Shown: positions 1 to 8,370 of the stretch, piece by piece
How the letters are laid out: each line of letters begins with the position of its first letter
Position numbering within the stretch: the first letter of the stretch is position 1
Assembly: GCF_014529705.1 (NCBI RefSeq)
Contig: NZ_JAANIH010000038.1
Span: 1 to 64,000 of the forward strand
Origin: Bradyrhizobium campsiandrae
GTDB lineage: Bacteria; Pseudomonadota; Alphaproteobacteria; Rhizobiales; Xanthobacteraceae
DNA length: 64,000 bases
Direction: 5' to 3'
Program-made: the position numbers and the translations under genes
Notes under the pieces: model-generated
Database searches by the model: none
Seen by the model: only the letters and a program-made list of their open reading frames with translations
Told to the model about the DNA's origin: nothing

Positions 1-135
1 ACCCATCGCGCAGGGAAGGCCGTGTGTTGGGCTTCACCTGTATGCTGCTGTGCGGTTCTCTCTGCGCTACATCTCGCGCAGCGGACCGCGGGTGCCGCTG
101 GCACCCGGTCTTCCCTGCGCCCTCTTGGACAAGAG
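1..135. repeat. Palindromic intergenic repeat, left window edge
   Basis: The inverted pair GCGCAGGGAAG (8-18) and CTTCCCTGCGC (110-120) brackets an inner perfect hairpin, GGGTGCC-gct-GGCACCC (90-106). The outer arms and the CCCTCTTGGAC tail look like an intergenic repeat I remember as common in Bradyrhizobium genomes; that is recollection, not a search. No coding potential is visible. The element may continue to the left of the window. Confidence 0.6.
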
Positions 136-240
136 GGTGAAAGATCAAGCAAAGCTCGGGCGGATTACGCCGCGAGAGCGAGAAGGCGTTTCTGCAGTTT
201 GAAATGCAACCGGGAGAGCGATGCCGTCGCCTCATACTCC

Positions 241-320
241 GTCATTGCGAGCTCCGCGAAGCAATCCAGAATCCCTCCTCGGAAAGACTCTGAATTGCTT
301 CGCTCCGCTCGCAAAGACGA
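241..320. repeat. Palindromic intergenic repeat (GTCATTGCGAGC type)
   Basis: An imperfect 80-base palindrome. GTCATTGCGAGC (241-252) pairs with GCTCGCAAAGAC (307-318) with one mismatch, and GCGAAGCAAT (256-265) pairs perfectly with ATTGCTTCGC (294-303). The family recurs between genes in Bradyrhizobium and some other Proteobacteria as far as I recall. A related fragment starts near 47729 in this window. It sits just downstream of the MarR gene that ends at 392. Confidence 0.65.
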
Positions 321-391
321 TTTGCAGAGAAGGTGCCCACCACAAGGATAGGGTGAGCAGGGCGCCTTGCGCCTCCGCCACCCCACGGCAC

Positions 392-1027
392 TCAACCCTG
401 GCTGGCGACCCGCGCGCGGTCGAGATGCTCCTCGATCCTGGGGCGGTCGCGGGTGCGCTCGAAGCTGGTGCACAGCAGTTCCGTCTCCTCGAGCGAGATG
501 GGAGCGCGGTACAACCGGCACATGAACTCGGCAGTGGTGCGTCCCTTGCCTGTGACCGGGCTGCGCTCGGCCAGGAACATGCAATCGCGGCAGATGCTGG
601 CATCGAGTCGCTGATGAGCTGCATCGAGATGATTGAGAACCTCGCGGAGCGAGTCGCGCAACCTGACGCATTCCTCGGTGCCGAGCGAGTTGACCGCATT
701 CACGACGTGATTGATCGGATCATGCTGGCTCAGGCATTTCTCCCCCTGCGGGGTGACGTGCAGCACGACGGAACGCTTGTCTTCCTGCGACGGTTTGCGC
801 ACCAGGAAGGATTTGCTCTCCAACGTCTTCACGATTTGCGACGCCGTCGCTCTGGTCGCGCCGATGAAGCCGGCGAGAGCAGAGGGCGTGCGCGAGAAAC
901 GATTGGCGCGGCCGAGAAAGCGCAGCGCCATCCACTCTCGATCCCGCAACCCGTGTTGATTGCCTTCGAAATACCAGGCTCTGGCCGCCTGAACGAGCAG
1001 CTCGACTGCTTCGCGTGCCAACGGCAT
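392..1027 (-). CDS. MarR-family transcriptional regulator (copy 1)
   Basis: A 211-aa DNA-binding regulator with a winged helix-turn-helix covering roughly residues 25-110. The wing is marked by KRSVVLHVTPQG, typical of MarR proteins. ATG at 1027 is preceded on the minus strand by AGGTAGGA. After the winged helix the protein has four cysteines spaced C-x2-C-x20-C-x15-C (ICRDC, FMC, LLC), which suggests metal or redox sensing. The pattern recurs in the paralogue at 39280-39858, and the two genes flank the whole flagellar region. Compared with the paralogue it carries about 20 extra residues at the C-terminus. Target genes and ligand are unknown. The family call is secure; the sensing role is inference. 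Confidence 0.85.
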   Translation of the reverse strand: MPLAREAVELLVQAARAWYFEGNQHGLRDREWMALRFLGRANRFSRTPSALAGFIGATRATASQIVKTLESKSFLVRKPSQEDKRSVVLHVTPQGEKCLSQHDPINHVVNAVNSLGTEECVRLRDSLREVLNHLDAAHQRLDASICRDCMFLAERSPVTGKGRTTAEFMCRLYRAPISLEETELLCTSFERTRDRPRIEEHLDRARVASQG

Positions 1028-1707
1028 GAATTCCTACCTCGCCCTGCGCGAGAAACGGTCCTGCCGATGGCATGCCAACCGCAGGGTCGTCGAACGTCCG
1101 CCCGAGCTGCCGTCACTGCCGGACGATGGATCGGAGTTGTTCAACCGAAGCCCCTGAGTTCAAGTTACACGCAGACGTTTCTTATGTTCGACCGAAACGA
1201 TGAATGAGCTTCTTAACAAAATCAAGTCAAGACACTCGTGGAGAACGGATGTCGTTGCCGACGAATGTAACGTTCAAGACAATCTCATTCTTCGGGAACA
1301 CATGATGGTGAACGCAAGATGCAGTCAACAGGCTAGATGCACGTAGTATTACGCGCGCTTGATTGCATGCATATTGCCGTAGATCGTCGCTGCAATCTGA
1401 TCGAAGCTTGTGCAGGACAGGCGGTGCGCATGACGAAAGTCATCCACAACTTCCGCGATCTGTTGCCGAAATGGCCGAGATGGCGTCAGGGGAACTCTGG
1501 CGAATTGCACGTGTCGGTTGTTGCGCTGTTGTGTCTGGCGTGTCGTCTGCACGTCGTTTGAGCGCCCGGCCGATCGTGCTCATTCAAATGGTTGAGACTG
1601 GCAGCTTATTAGGGCGAACGTGCGCCTATGCGGTTTGTGCCACGACATGCGTGCATCGAGGCAAGATGCGCGTGGGCCGATCGCGTGCCCGGCCCGCTGC
1701 TTGCGCG
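1028..1707. other. Intergenic region without a recognised gene
   Basis: About 680 bases separate the MarR gene start from the fliI stop. Short open frames exist on both strands between 1337 and 1561, but none has a convincing ribosome-binding site or a recognisable product. The part at 1190-1290 is visibly richer in A and T. A 10-base palindrome TGGCATGCCA (1068-1077) lies upstream of the MarR start and could be an operator, but a palindrome this short is weak evidence. Confidence 0.5.
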
Positions 1708-3033
1708 CTAGTCGCCCTTGAGCATGTCCCTCAGTTCGCGGAACGGGTCGGCGCTCGGCGCAGCGGAGGCGTCTTGGCGCATCGCGTTGTAGATTCGCGG
1801 GACCATGTCGATGGCCTGATCAAGCCCCGAATCGCGACCCGACTGGTATCCGCCCATCAGGCGAAGGTCGCGTGTGTCCTCGTATTTGGCGATGAGGGTC
1901 CGCAATTTACTCACCAGTTCGCGTTCCTCGGGGTCCCAGACGTTGTGAGCGAGGCGGGAGACCGAGGCCAGCACGTCCACGGCGGGATAGCGCGCCTGGT
2001 CGGCGATGTGCCTGGAAAGCACGATGTGGCCGTCCAGCGTGCTGCGGATGGTGTCGGCGATCGGCTCATTGTGATCGTCGCCGTCGACCAGCACGGAGAA
2101 GATCCCGGTGATGGTCCCGGATCCCTCCTCGCCCGGCCCGGCGCGTTCCAGCAGGCGCGGCAGATCGGTGAAGACAGTCGGGGCGTAGCCGCGCGCGACC
2201 GCGGGCTCGCCGGCTGCGAGTGCGACCTCGCGTGCGGCGTGGGCAAAGCGGGTGATCGAATCGACCACGAGCAACACCGATTCGCCGCGGTCGCGGAAAT
2301 ATTCGGCCACCGCCATCGCCGTCTTCGGCGCCAGTCGCCGCATCATCGGGCTTTCGTCGCCGGTCGATACGACGGTGACGGCGCGGTTGCGATCGTTGCC
2401 GAGCACGTCCTCGATGAATTCGCGCACTTCGCGGCCGCGCTCGCCGACCAGCGCCAGCACGACGGTGTCGAAGCCCTGGCTGCGGGCAAGCATGGCCAGC
2501 AGCGTCGATTTGCCGACGCCGGAGCCGGCGAAGATGCCGACGCGCTGCCCGGCACAGATCGGGGCAAACAGGTCGATGACGCGCACGCCCGTGCTCAGCG
2601 GCTTGTGGACGCGCGCCCGCTTCATCGCCGGCGGCGCCTCCGTCTCGGCCGAGACGGCCCGCGATCCCGGGGTGAGGGGACCCATTCCGTCCAGCGGTAC
2701 GCCGAGCGCGTTGATGACGCGGCCCTTCCAGCTTGGATCCGGCGCGAACGACAAGGCCGGCATGCGGTAGGCGACCGAGCCGAGCCCGCCGCCGAATTGC
2801 CTGTCAAACGGTTTGGCGACGATGCCGTCGCTGTCGATCCGCACCACTTCGCCGATCTGGGACTTGCCGCCGGTATTGACGCCGATCAGCTCGCCGAGCT
2901 TGACCGAGCGCGACAGGCCGGAGACGCGGAAATGTGTCGGTGCGATCTCGGAGATCGCGCCGCTGATGCTTGCCAGCGGCGTGCTCTGCTGAAGTTCGAG
3001 CAGCGCCCACTCAAGTTGCCGGAGAGCGTTCAA
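1708..3033 (-). CDS. fliI: Flagellar type III export ATPase FliI
   Basis: FliI is the hexameric ATPase that helps unfold and feed flagellar subunits into the export gate at the cytoplasmic face of the basal body. This 441-aa protein has the expected length. The Walker A loop GSGVGKST is at residues 170-177, the catalytic glutamate region GERGREVREF at 197-206, and Walker B LLVVD at 254-258. The best frame start is a TTG at 3033, because no upstream ATG is available in frame. It is the last gene of a three-gene minus-strand operon after the DUF1217 gene and flgF, with a 36-base gap to flgF. F-type ATPase beta subunits are the distant alternative, excluded by context. Confidence 0.95.
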   Translation of the reverse strand: MNALRQLEWALLELQQSTPLASISGAISEIAPTHFRVSGLSRSVKLGELIGVNTGGKSQIGEVVRIDSDGIVAKPFDRQFGGGLGSVAYRMPALSFAPDPSWKGRVINALGVPLDGMGPLTPGSRAVSAETEAPPAMKRARVHKPLSTGVRVIDLFAPICAGQRVGIFAGSGVGKSTLLAMLARSQGFDTVVLALVGERGREVREFIEDVLGNDRNRAVTVVSTGDESPMMRRLAPKTAMAVAEYFRDRGESVLLVVDSITRFAHAAREVALAAGEPAVARGYAPTVFTDLPRLLERAGPGEEGSGTITGIFSVLVDGDDHNEPIADTIRSTLDGHIVLSRHIADQARYPAVDVLASVSRLAHNVWDPEERELVSKLRTLIAKYEDTRDLRLMGGYQSGRDSGLDQAIDMVPRIYNAMRQDASAAPSADPFRELRDMLKGD

Positions 3034-3069
3034 GGAAATCGTCCACCCATATTACGCGCGACGCGCAGT

Positions 3070-3798
3070 CTACTTGTTGGGATCGCCCAGCGTCTGGATT
3101 GCGTTCCGAAGCGTGCTCTCGGTGCCGTCGATCAGCGAGTTGGTGCTGTCGAAGGCGCGCGAGGCCGCCATCAGCTTCGTCAACTCCATCATCGGATTGG
3201 CGCCGGAGCCCTCGACGTAACCTTGCTTGAAGCCATCCCGGCTGAAATCGGCAATGGCGGTGGCGGGACGGTCGGGTGTGACGCCGGAATTGCCGTAGCG
3301 CTCGAGATCGGCATCGGGGGGAATGTTGAACAGGCCGATGGTGCCGATCTCGTTGTTGTCCTGGGTGATCGCGCCGCTGCGCGAGATCGAGACGGGGCCG
3401 CCGTTGGGGTCGAGCGTCAACTGTGCGCCGCCGGAATCGATGACGGGGAAGCCCGACACGGTCTGAAGGTCGCCGTTCGGGGCGATCTGGAGTCGGCCGT
3501 CGCGAGTATAGACCGTGCCGTTGGGGCCGGCGAAGGCTATAAAGCCCTGTCCGACCACGGCGACATCGAGCGGGTTGCCGGTCTCGGTGATGTTGCCGGT
3601 CTCACGCGAGATGATGTTTTCGCCGGGCGAGGAGAACGCCACCGGATTGGCGGCGGCCTTGGAGAGCACCGTCTCGAATTTCACGACGTCGGTGCGGAAA
3701 CCCGAGGTGTTGACGTTGGCGACGTTGTTGGCGATCGTCTGCAGGCGCTTTTCCAGCGCGACCTGCGCCGACAACCCGACATAAAGAGCCGATTGCAT
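3070..3798 (-). CDS. flgF: Flagellar basal-body rod protein FlgF
   Basis: A proximal rod protein, secreted through the flagellar export apparatus and assembled in the periplasm. The 242-aa sequence has the N-terminal rod/hook signature (ANNVANVNTSGF, about residues 24-35) and the C-terminal helix ending in FDSTNSLIDGTEST. The central domain contains the GNPLDVAVVGQGFIAF segment shared by FlgE, FlgF and FlgG. ATG at 3798 lies 3 bases after the stop of the DUF1217 gene, so the two are probably co-transcribed and translationally linked. FlgG is encoded separately at 10701 and is closer to FlgG consensus, which supports FlgF here. Confidence 0.92.
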   Translation of the reverse strand: MQSALYVGLSAQVALEKRLQTIANNVANVNTSGFRTDVVKFETVLSKAAANPVAFSSPGENIISRETGNITETGNPLDVAVVGQGFIAFAGPNGTVYTRDGRLQIAPNGDLQTVSGFPVIDSGGAQLTLDPNGGPVSISRSGAITQDNNEIGTIGLFNIPPDADLERYGNSGVTPDRPATAIADFSRDGFKQGYVEGSGANPMMELTKLMAASRAFDSTNSLIDGTESTLRNAIQTLGDPNK

Positions 3799-3801
3799 GG
3801 C

Positions 3802-4593
3802 TTACCTGTTGAACTTGATGTTTTGAAGTGTCGTCAGCATACCGGTGTCCAGGCTCGCCCCCGATGCCGATGCGCCGGTAATCAGGACCAGCGCGGGGTT
3901 GGTCGAGGGGTCGCTCTGGGCCTGGGTTGCGTCCCACATCGCGGCGAAGCGCTGGACGAACTTGGTGACCTTGGTGGGGTCCTTGAAATCCGCGAGGTTG
4001 ATCTTGTCGGTGATCATCTTCGCCTGCATGTCGATATCGGACGAACTGATCGTCGACGACCAGCCCATGGCGGTCTGCACCACCTGGGTCAAGGCCTTGT
4101 CGGCGAGGATCTGGTAAGGGCTCGCGATCGAGGAAGCCTTGCGGGTGAAGTAGAGCGCCAGCCGCAGACCCTCGTTCTGGTCGCCGGCATTCTGCTCCAA
4201 TGTCTGGGTGGCATATTGGCTGGTCGTGCCGGTCGTGGCGGCGGTGCTCTGGGTCGCGGCGGCGCCGAGCGCCGCGAAATTGAAGGCAGCGGCGAATTCC
4301 CGGTAGCGGGCGTCGGTCAACTTGTTGGCGAAAGTAGTCGGAGTCGCGATGCCCTCGGTCAGCACTTTCCGCATGAACGCCTTGGCGTAGATCATGTCGT
4401 CGAGGCCGTAGGCCTTCATCGCATAGGTGTAGAGCTTATAGTTATTGAGGAAGTCGTCGATGCTCTTCACTTTGCCGATATTGGCAAGGTAGTAGGCGGT
4501 ATCGCGGCTGACGTCGGGCTGCTGCTCGACCTGGGTGAGCGACCTGCTCATGTCCGTGGTCAGTCTCGTGTAGTCCGCGATGGTGGATAGCAT
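3802..4593 (-). CDS. DUF1217 family flagellar-cluster protein
   Basis: A 263-aa protein of the kind annotated as DUF1217 and found beside flgF and fliI in many alphaproteobacterial flagellar loci. The N-terminal half has two similar helical stretches (YYLANIGKVKSIDDFLNN and later ALRLALYFTRKASSI). No signal peptide or membrane helix is visible. Its molecular role is unknown to me. Membership in a flagellar operon suggests a structural or assembly function, possibly export, since it begins without a cleavable signal like other flagellar substrates. First gene of the minus-strand operon, divergent from motA. Confidence 0.75.
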   Translation of the reverse strand: MLSTIADYTRLTTDMSRSLTQVEQQPDVSRDTAYYLANIGKVKSIDDFLNNYKLYTYAMKAYGLDDMIYAKAFMRKVLTEGIATPTTFANKLTDARYREFAAAFNFAALGAAATQSTAATTGTTSQYATQTLEQNAGDQNEGLRLALYFTRKASSIASPYQILADKALTQVVQTAMGWSSTISSSDIDMQAKMITDKINLADFKDPTKVTKFVQRFAAMWDATQAQSDPSTNPALVLITGASASGASLDTGMLTTLQNIKFNR

Positions 4594-4735
4594 GGCCCCC
4601 GCCCCTTTGGCCGCCCTTGCGACATGATCTCAAGTTGCCGCCAATTGCTTGCGCGGGGCTGGCCATGCCATAGCCAGCTTCGCGCAAGCGTCGCCGACTA
4701 GATATTCCCGGTGGGATCGGCGATGGAGTGGCGGG
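4594..4735. promoter_or_regulatory. Divergent flagellar promoter region (DUF1217 gene / motA)
   Basis: This 142-base gap must contain the promoters of the leftward DUF1217-flgF-fliI operon and the rightward motA block. It holds the string CGCGCAAGC (4681-4689). The same string occurs upstream of flgE (26409-26417) and resembles the CACAAGC repeats in front of two flagellin genes. It is a weak candidate for a shared regulator site. No sigma-54 or sigma-28 consensus stands out. Confidence 0.4.
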
Positions 4736-5632
4736 TTGCTCAGTTTCGTGGGGATTTTCATCACGGTGGCGGCGCTGCTCGGCGGATTTGCCGCCATGGG
4801 CGGGCACCTGGCCGTGCTCATGCAGCCGTGGGAATTCGTGATCATCATGGGTACGGCGATCGGCACCTTCATCGTGGCCAATCCGTGGAAGACGGTCGTT
4901 GATACCGGCGTTGCCTGCATGCAGGCCATCACCGGCGCGGTGCCGGGGGAGCGCTATTATCTCGATCTGCTCGGGGCGCTTCATGCCCTGATGCGCGAGC
5001 TGCGCGGCAAGGGTCGCAACGAGGTCGAGGCTCATATCGACGATCCCTCATCCTCGGAGATCTTCAAGGCGTTTCCGAGCGTGCTCGGGGATCCCGCGCT
5101 GCTCCAGTTCATCTGCGACTATGTCCGCCTCATCATCATGGGCAATGCGCGCACGCACGAGATCGAGGCGCTGATGGACGAGGAGATCCACACCATCGTG
5201 AAGAGCAAGCTGACGCCCTACCACGCTCTGGTGACGGTGTCCGAGGCGCTGCCGGCGCTCGGCATCGTCGCCGCCGTGCTCGGCGTCATCAAGGCCATGG
5301 GCGCGCTCGATCAATCGCCGAAGCTGCTCGGCGGCTTCATTGGCGCGGCGCTGGTCGGTACTTTCGCCGGCATCTTCCTCTCCTACGGCATCATTTCGCC
5401 CTTTGCGCTGAAGATCAAGATGACGCGCGAGAAGAAGTGTCGGCCCTACATCATCGTCAAGCAGACGCTGCTGGCGTTCATGAACGGCGCCATGCCGCAG
5501 ATCGCGGTCGAGCACGGCCGCAAGATGATCGCGAGCGGCGAGCGGCCGTCGATCGACGTCGTCGAGAACGAAACGATCGCAGGTCCCAAGGCCGTCGTGG
5601 CCGACGCTGAACCCAAGGCGGCACGCGCATGA
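4736..5632 (+). CDS. motA: Flagellar motor stator protein MotA
   Basis: MotA and MotB form the proton-driven stator around the rotor. The frame is open from 4649, but the family normally begins right at the first membrane helix, so I place the start at the TTG at 4736 (LSFVGIFITVAALLGG), with GGAG at 4725-4728 as ribosome-binding site. That gives 298 aa, the usual length. Hydrophobic segments lie at about residues 2-20, 27-48, 165-185 and 200-220, with the large cytoplasmic loop between the second and third. The stop overlaps the fliM start (ATGA). A longer protein from the ATG at 4649 would add a non-hydrophobic 29-residue head. Confidence 0.92.
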   Translation: MLSFVGIFITVAALLGGFAAMGGHLAVLMQPWEFVIIMGTAIGTFIVANPWKTVVDTGVACMQAITGAVPGERYYLDLLGALHALMRELRGKGRNEVEAHIDDPSSSEIFKAFPSVLGDPALLQFICDYVRLIIMGNARTHEIEALMDEEIHTIVKSKLTPYHALVTVSEALPALGIVAAVLGVIKAMGALDQSPKLLGGFIGAALVGTFAGIFLSYGIISPFALKIKMTREKKCRPYIIVKQTLLAFMNGAMPQIAVEHGRKMIASGERPSIDVVENETIAGPKAVVADAEPKAARA

Positions 5633-6570
5633 CCATGGAAGACGTCGAGGTCGATCAACGGAAGCAGTTGCCGAACTATCTGCTGGACGCGGCCGGCATC
5701 TCGATCGAACGCATGCCGATGCTCAATGTGATCTTCGATCGCATGGCGGCATCGTGTACGGACAGCCTGCAGCCGATGGCGGGTACGCCCTGCTATTTCT
5801 CGGTCAACGGCATCACCAACGACCCGCTCGGCGACATCATCAAGGACTACGAGGGCAACGCAGTTGCCGCCGTGCTCTATGCCGAGCAGTGGGATTCGCG
5901 CGTCATCATCATGCTGGATCGCGACTTTGTGTTCACCATGGTGGAGGCGATGTTCGGCTCCGACGGCGCCGAGCCGCCGCTCGATGTCGAGCGCACCTTC
6001 TCGAATATCGAGATCCGCCTTGTCCAGGCGCTGTTCGAGCGGTTCGCCAAGGCGCTGCAGACCGCCTTCGCCGGCACGTCCAACGTCACCTTCCGGGTCG
6101 AGCGGGTCGAGACGGCGATGGCGTCGCTGGCGATCGGGCGCGCCAGCAACATGTCGATCTGCGCGAACATGATGGTGCAGGCGCTCTATCGCGGCGGCCA
6201 GATGTTCCTGATCATTCCGCATTCCGCGCTCAATCCGCTGAGGCAGAAACTCGCTCACGTCGTCGTCAGCGAGGGCGGTGCGGCCGACCCTCGCTGGCGC
6301 GAGCAGTTGGAGAGTGAGGTTCACCGCACCGAGGTGACGCTGAGCGCGGTGCTCGACGAGAAGATGATCTCGCTCGAGGACGTCGTGAAATTCAAGGTGG
6401 GGCAGGTCCTCGAGCTCGAAGCCACCCCGCGCACCCTAGCGCGTCTCGAAAGCAACAACCAGGTGCTGTTCTGGTGCCAGATCGGCCAGCTCGATGGCTA
6501 CTACGCCATGCAGGTGGCAGATCCCGTCGATCAGAAGCGGGAGTTCGTCGATGATATCCTATCTCGTTGA
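5629..6570 (+). CDS. fliM: Flagellar motor switch protein FliM
   Basis: FliM is the C-ring component that links FliG to FliN and normally receives CheY-P. The 313-aa protein has the middle CheC-like domain (about 50-230) and a C-terminal SpoA domain beginning near VTLSAVLDEKMISLEDV. The N-terminus (MTMEDVEVDQ) does not show the LSQxEIDALL CheY-binding motif typical of FliM. The low similarity at the N-terminus fits the divergent FliM proteins of alphaproteobacterial second flagellar systems. It overlaps motA by 4 bases, and a second ATG at 5635 could also start it. Confidence 0.88.
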   Translation: MTMEDVEVDQRKQLPNYLLDAAGISIERMPMLNVIFDRMAASCTDSLQPMAGTPCYFSVNGITNDPLGDIIKDYEGNAVAAVLYAEQWDSRVIIMLDRDFVFTMVEAMFGSDGAEPPLDVERTFSNIEIRLVQALFERFAKALQTAFAGTSNVTFRVERVETAMASLAIGRASNMSICANMMVQALYRGGQMFLIIPHSALNPLRQKLAHVVVSEGGAADPRWREQLESEVHRTEVTLSAVLDEKMISLEDVVKFKVGQVLELEATPRTLARLESNNQVLFWCQIGQLDGYYAMQVADPVDQKREFVDDILSR

Positions 6571-6865
6571 TGCAGTGCTGCTGATTGCGTTGGCCTTCAC
6601 CAGCATGCGGGTGACCCGGATGCACCGCGAGCTGGCGCGGCTCCGCAGCTACCAGGGCGAGTTTTCGACCATCGTCCATGAGACCGCGGGTGCCTTCGAC
6701 ACGGTGATCACTGCGGCGCACGATTCGACCGCAAGTCTGGGCCGGCTCGCCAACGTGCTGAGCACGAAGATCGACCAGGCCCACGAGGCGATCGCCGCAC
6801 TCGATGCGCGTAGCGGGCTCCAGCCCGCTGCCACCGTGAGTGGTGCCGAAGCCAGCAAGCATTAG
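6551..6865 (+). CDS. Small membrane protein between fliM and fliN (DUF6468-like)
   Basis: A 104-aa protein starting inside the end of fliM (20-base overlap). The frame is open upstream, but ATG at 6551 puts the only membrane helix (MISYLVDAVLLIALAFTSMRV) at the very N-terminus, as in similar small proteins at this position in other alphaproteobacterial flagellar loci. I think these are called DUF6468, from memory. The rest is a cytoplasmic, probably helical or coiled-coil tail (RMHRELARLRSY, then LGRLANVLSTKIDQAHEAI). The role is unknown; the position suggests a C-ring or stator accessory. Confidence 0.7.
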   Translation: MISYLVDAVLLIALAFTSMRVTRMHRELARLRSYQGEFSTIVHETAGAFDTVITAAHDSTASLGRLANVLSTKIDQAHEAIAALDARSGLQPAATVSGAEASKH

Positions 6866-6939
6866 GGCCGGGCCGGCTCAAAAGACAGATCGGAACGCCG
6901 CGGCGCTCCGGGAGCGGAAATACCAAGAGGCGATACCAA

Positions 6940-7314
6940 ATGGCGCAATCCTTCGACTACGAGTCTGCAACCGCGTCCGACGAAGCCGAGGCGTCTCCGC
7001 TGGAGCGGCTGGCGGAGATCGCCGCGCGCACGGCCGAGGAAACCGGCAAGTTCGCCAATGTCGATGCCATTCTGCGAATTCCCGTCACCATGCAGGTGGT
7101 GCTGGGGTCGGCGACGATTCCGGTGGCCAATCTGATGAAGCTAGGCCGCGGTGCCGTGGTTCCGCTCGATCATCGCGTCGGTGAGCCCGTCGACGTCGTG
7201 GTGAACGGCCGTGTCGTGGCCCGCGGCGAAGTGGTCGTCGTGGAAGAGGACAATTCCCGCTTCGGTGTCTCGCTCACCGAGATCGTCGGGCCGCTGGGGC
7301 AGAGTGATTCCTGA
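6940..7314 (+). CDS. fliN: Flagellar motor switch protein FliN
   Basis: The smallest C-ring protein, at the base of the switch complex and a docking site for export chaperones. The 124-aa sequence ends in a SpoA/SMOF domain from about residue 45 (LRIPVTMQVVLGSATIPV ... GEPVDVVVNGRVVARGEV ... FGVSLTEIV), preceded by an acidic, poorly conserved head. Three bases separate it from the fliG ATG. The order fliM, small gene, fliN, fliG supports the call. Confidence 0.94.
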   Translation: MAQSFDYESATASDEAEASPLERLAEIAARTAEETGKFANVDAILRIPVTMQVVLGSATIPVANLMKLGRGAVVPLDHRVGEPVDVVVNGRVVARGEVVVVEEDNSRFGVSLTEIVGPLGQSDS

Positions 7315-7316
7315 CC

Positions 7317-8357
7317 ATGGCGGCACAGGTCGGCATCGCTCCCGTCAAGCAGCGCGGCGTCGCCACGCTGGGCGGAACGGAAAAGGTCGCAGCGCTCCTG
7401 CTGGCCATGGGCCGGCAGGCCGCCGCGAGCGTGCTCGCGCAGTTCGAGCCCCAGGACATCCGCATCGTCACCAAGGCCGCGGCCGAGCTGCGGCCGATTA
7501 CGGCGCAGGAACTTGAAGCGATCGTCGAGGAGTTCGCCCAGCAGTTCTCGATGGGCGCGAATATCCTTGGAACCATCGGCGGTCTCGAGGCCGTCCTCAA
7601 CGACGTGCTTCCCGCCGACCAGGTCACCGCGATCATGTCGGACCTGCTCGGCAATTCGAGCCGGTCGGTGTGGGACCGCGTCTCGTCGGTGTCGGAAAAC
7701 TCGCTGGCGACCTACCTGTCGAAGGAGCATCCGCAGACCGCGGCCCTGATCCTGTCCAAGGTCAAGCCATCCTGCGCCGCCAAGGTGATGAGCCAGTTGC
7801 CGTCGAGCCTGCGCAACGAACTGATGCGGCGCGTGCTCAGCCTCAAGCCGATCGTCGACGACGCGATGAAGGTTCTCGAAAAGACGCTGCACGAAGACCT
7901 GACACTCAACTTCGCGCGCAACCTCGGCGCCGATACCTACGCTCGCGTCGCCGACATCATCAACAAGATGGAGCGCGGCCATATCGAAGACATGCTGAAG
8001 AGCCTGTCGGAGAAACGGCCGAAGTCGGCGGAAGTGCTGAAGGAGCTGTTGTTCACCTTCGACGACGTCGTCAATTTGACGCCGAAGGCGCGCACCATGA
8101 TCTTCGACCAGGTGCCGACCGATCGCATCGTCGTCGCGCTGAAGGGGACCGACAAGCACTTCCGGGAGCTGATCCTGTCCTCGGTCGCCTCGCGCGTCCG
8201 CCGGGTCGTCGAGCACGAGCTCGCGATCGGCGAGCCCTCGAACCAGCGCGACGTGCTGGAGGCGCGCCGCGTGATTACCGATCTCGCACTCGACCTCGCC
8301 GAGAAGGGTGAAATCGAGCTCAATCCCGATCAGGAGGATGAGCTGGTCTTCCGCTGA
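7317..8357 (+). CDS. fliG: Flagellar motor switch protein FliG
   Basis: FliG is the torque-generating rotor protein that binds the MS ring and interacts with MotA. The 346-aa length is typical. The N-terminal domain (GGTEKVAALLLAMG) binds FliF. The middle domain has KEHPQTAALILSKVKP (about 136-151), the EHPQ motif that contacts FliM. The C-terminal charged torque helix lies around LILSSVASRVRRVVEHELA. It follows fliN by 2 bases and precedes flhB by 13, so the block from motA to flhB is likely one operon. Confidence 0.95.
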   Translation: MAAQVGIAPVKQRGVATLGGTEKVAALLLAMGRQAAASVLAQFEPQDIRIVTKAAAELRPITAQELEAIVEEFAQQFSMGANILGTIGGLEAVLNDVLPADQVTAIMSDLLGNSSRSVWDRVSSVSENSLATYLSKEHPQTAALILSKVKPSCAAKVMSQLPSSLRNELMRRVLSLKPIVDDAMKVLEKTLHEDLTLNFARNLGADTYARVADIINKMERGHIEDMLKSLSEKRPKSAEVLKELLFTFDDVVNLTPKARTMIFDQVPTDRIVVALKGTDKHFRELILSSVASRVRRVVEHELAIGEPSNQRDVLEARRVITDLALDLAEKGEIELNPDQEDELVFR

Positions 8358-8370
8358 CCGCTGAACGGGC

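Noticed and set aside
1337..1561. Small opposing open frames upstream of fliI
   Set aside because: No ribosome-binding site, no recognisable product, and overlapping frames on both strands as expected by chance in high-GC DNA.
1363..4590. A 1075-codon open frame on the plus strand
   Set aside because: It is the antisense shadow of fliI, flgF and the DUF1217 gene, which have clear family motifs on the other strand. Long stop-free antisense frames are common in high-GC genomes.
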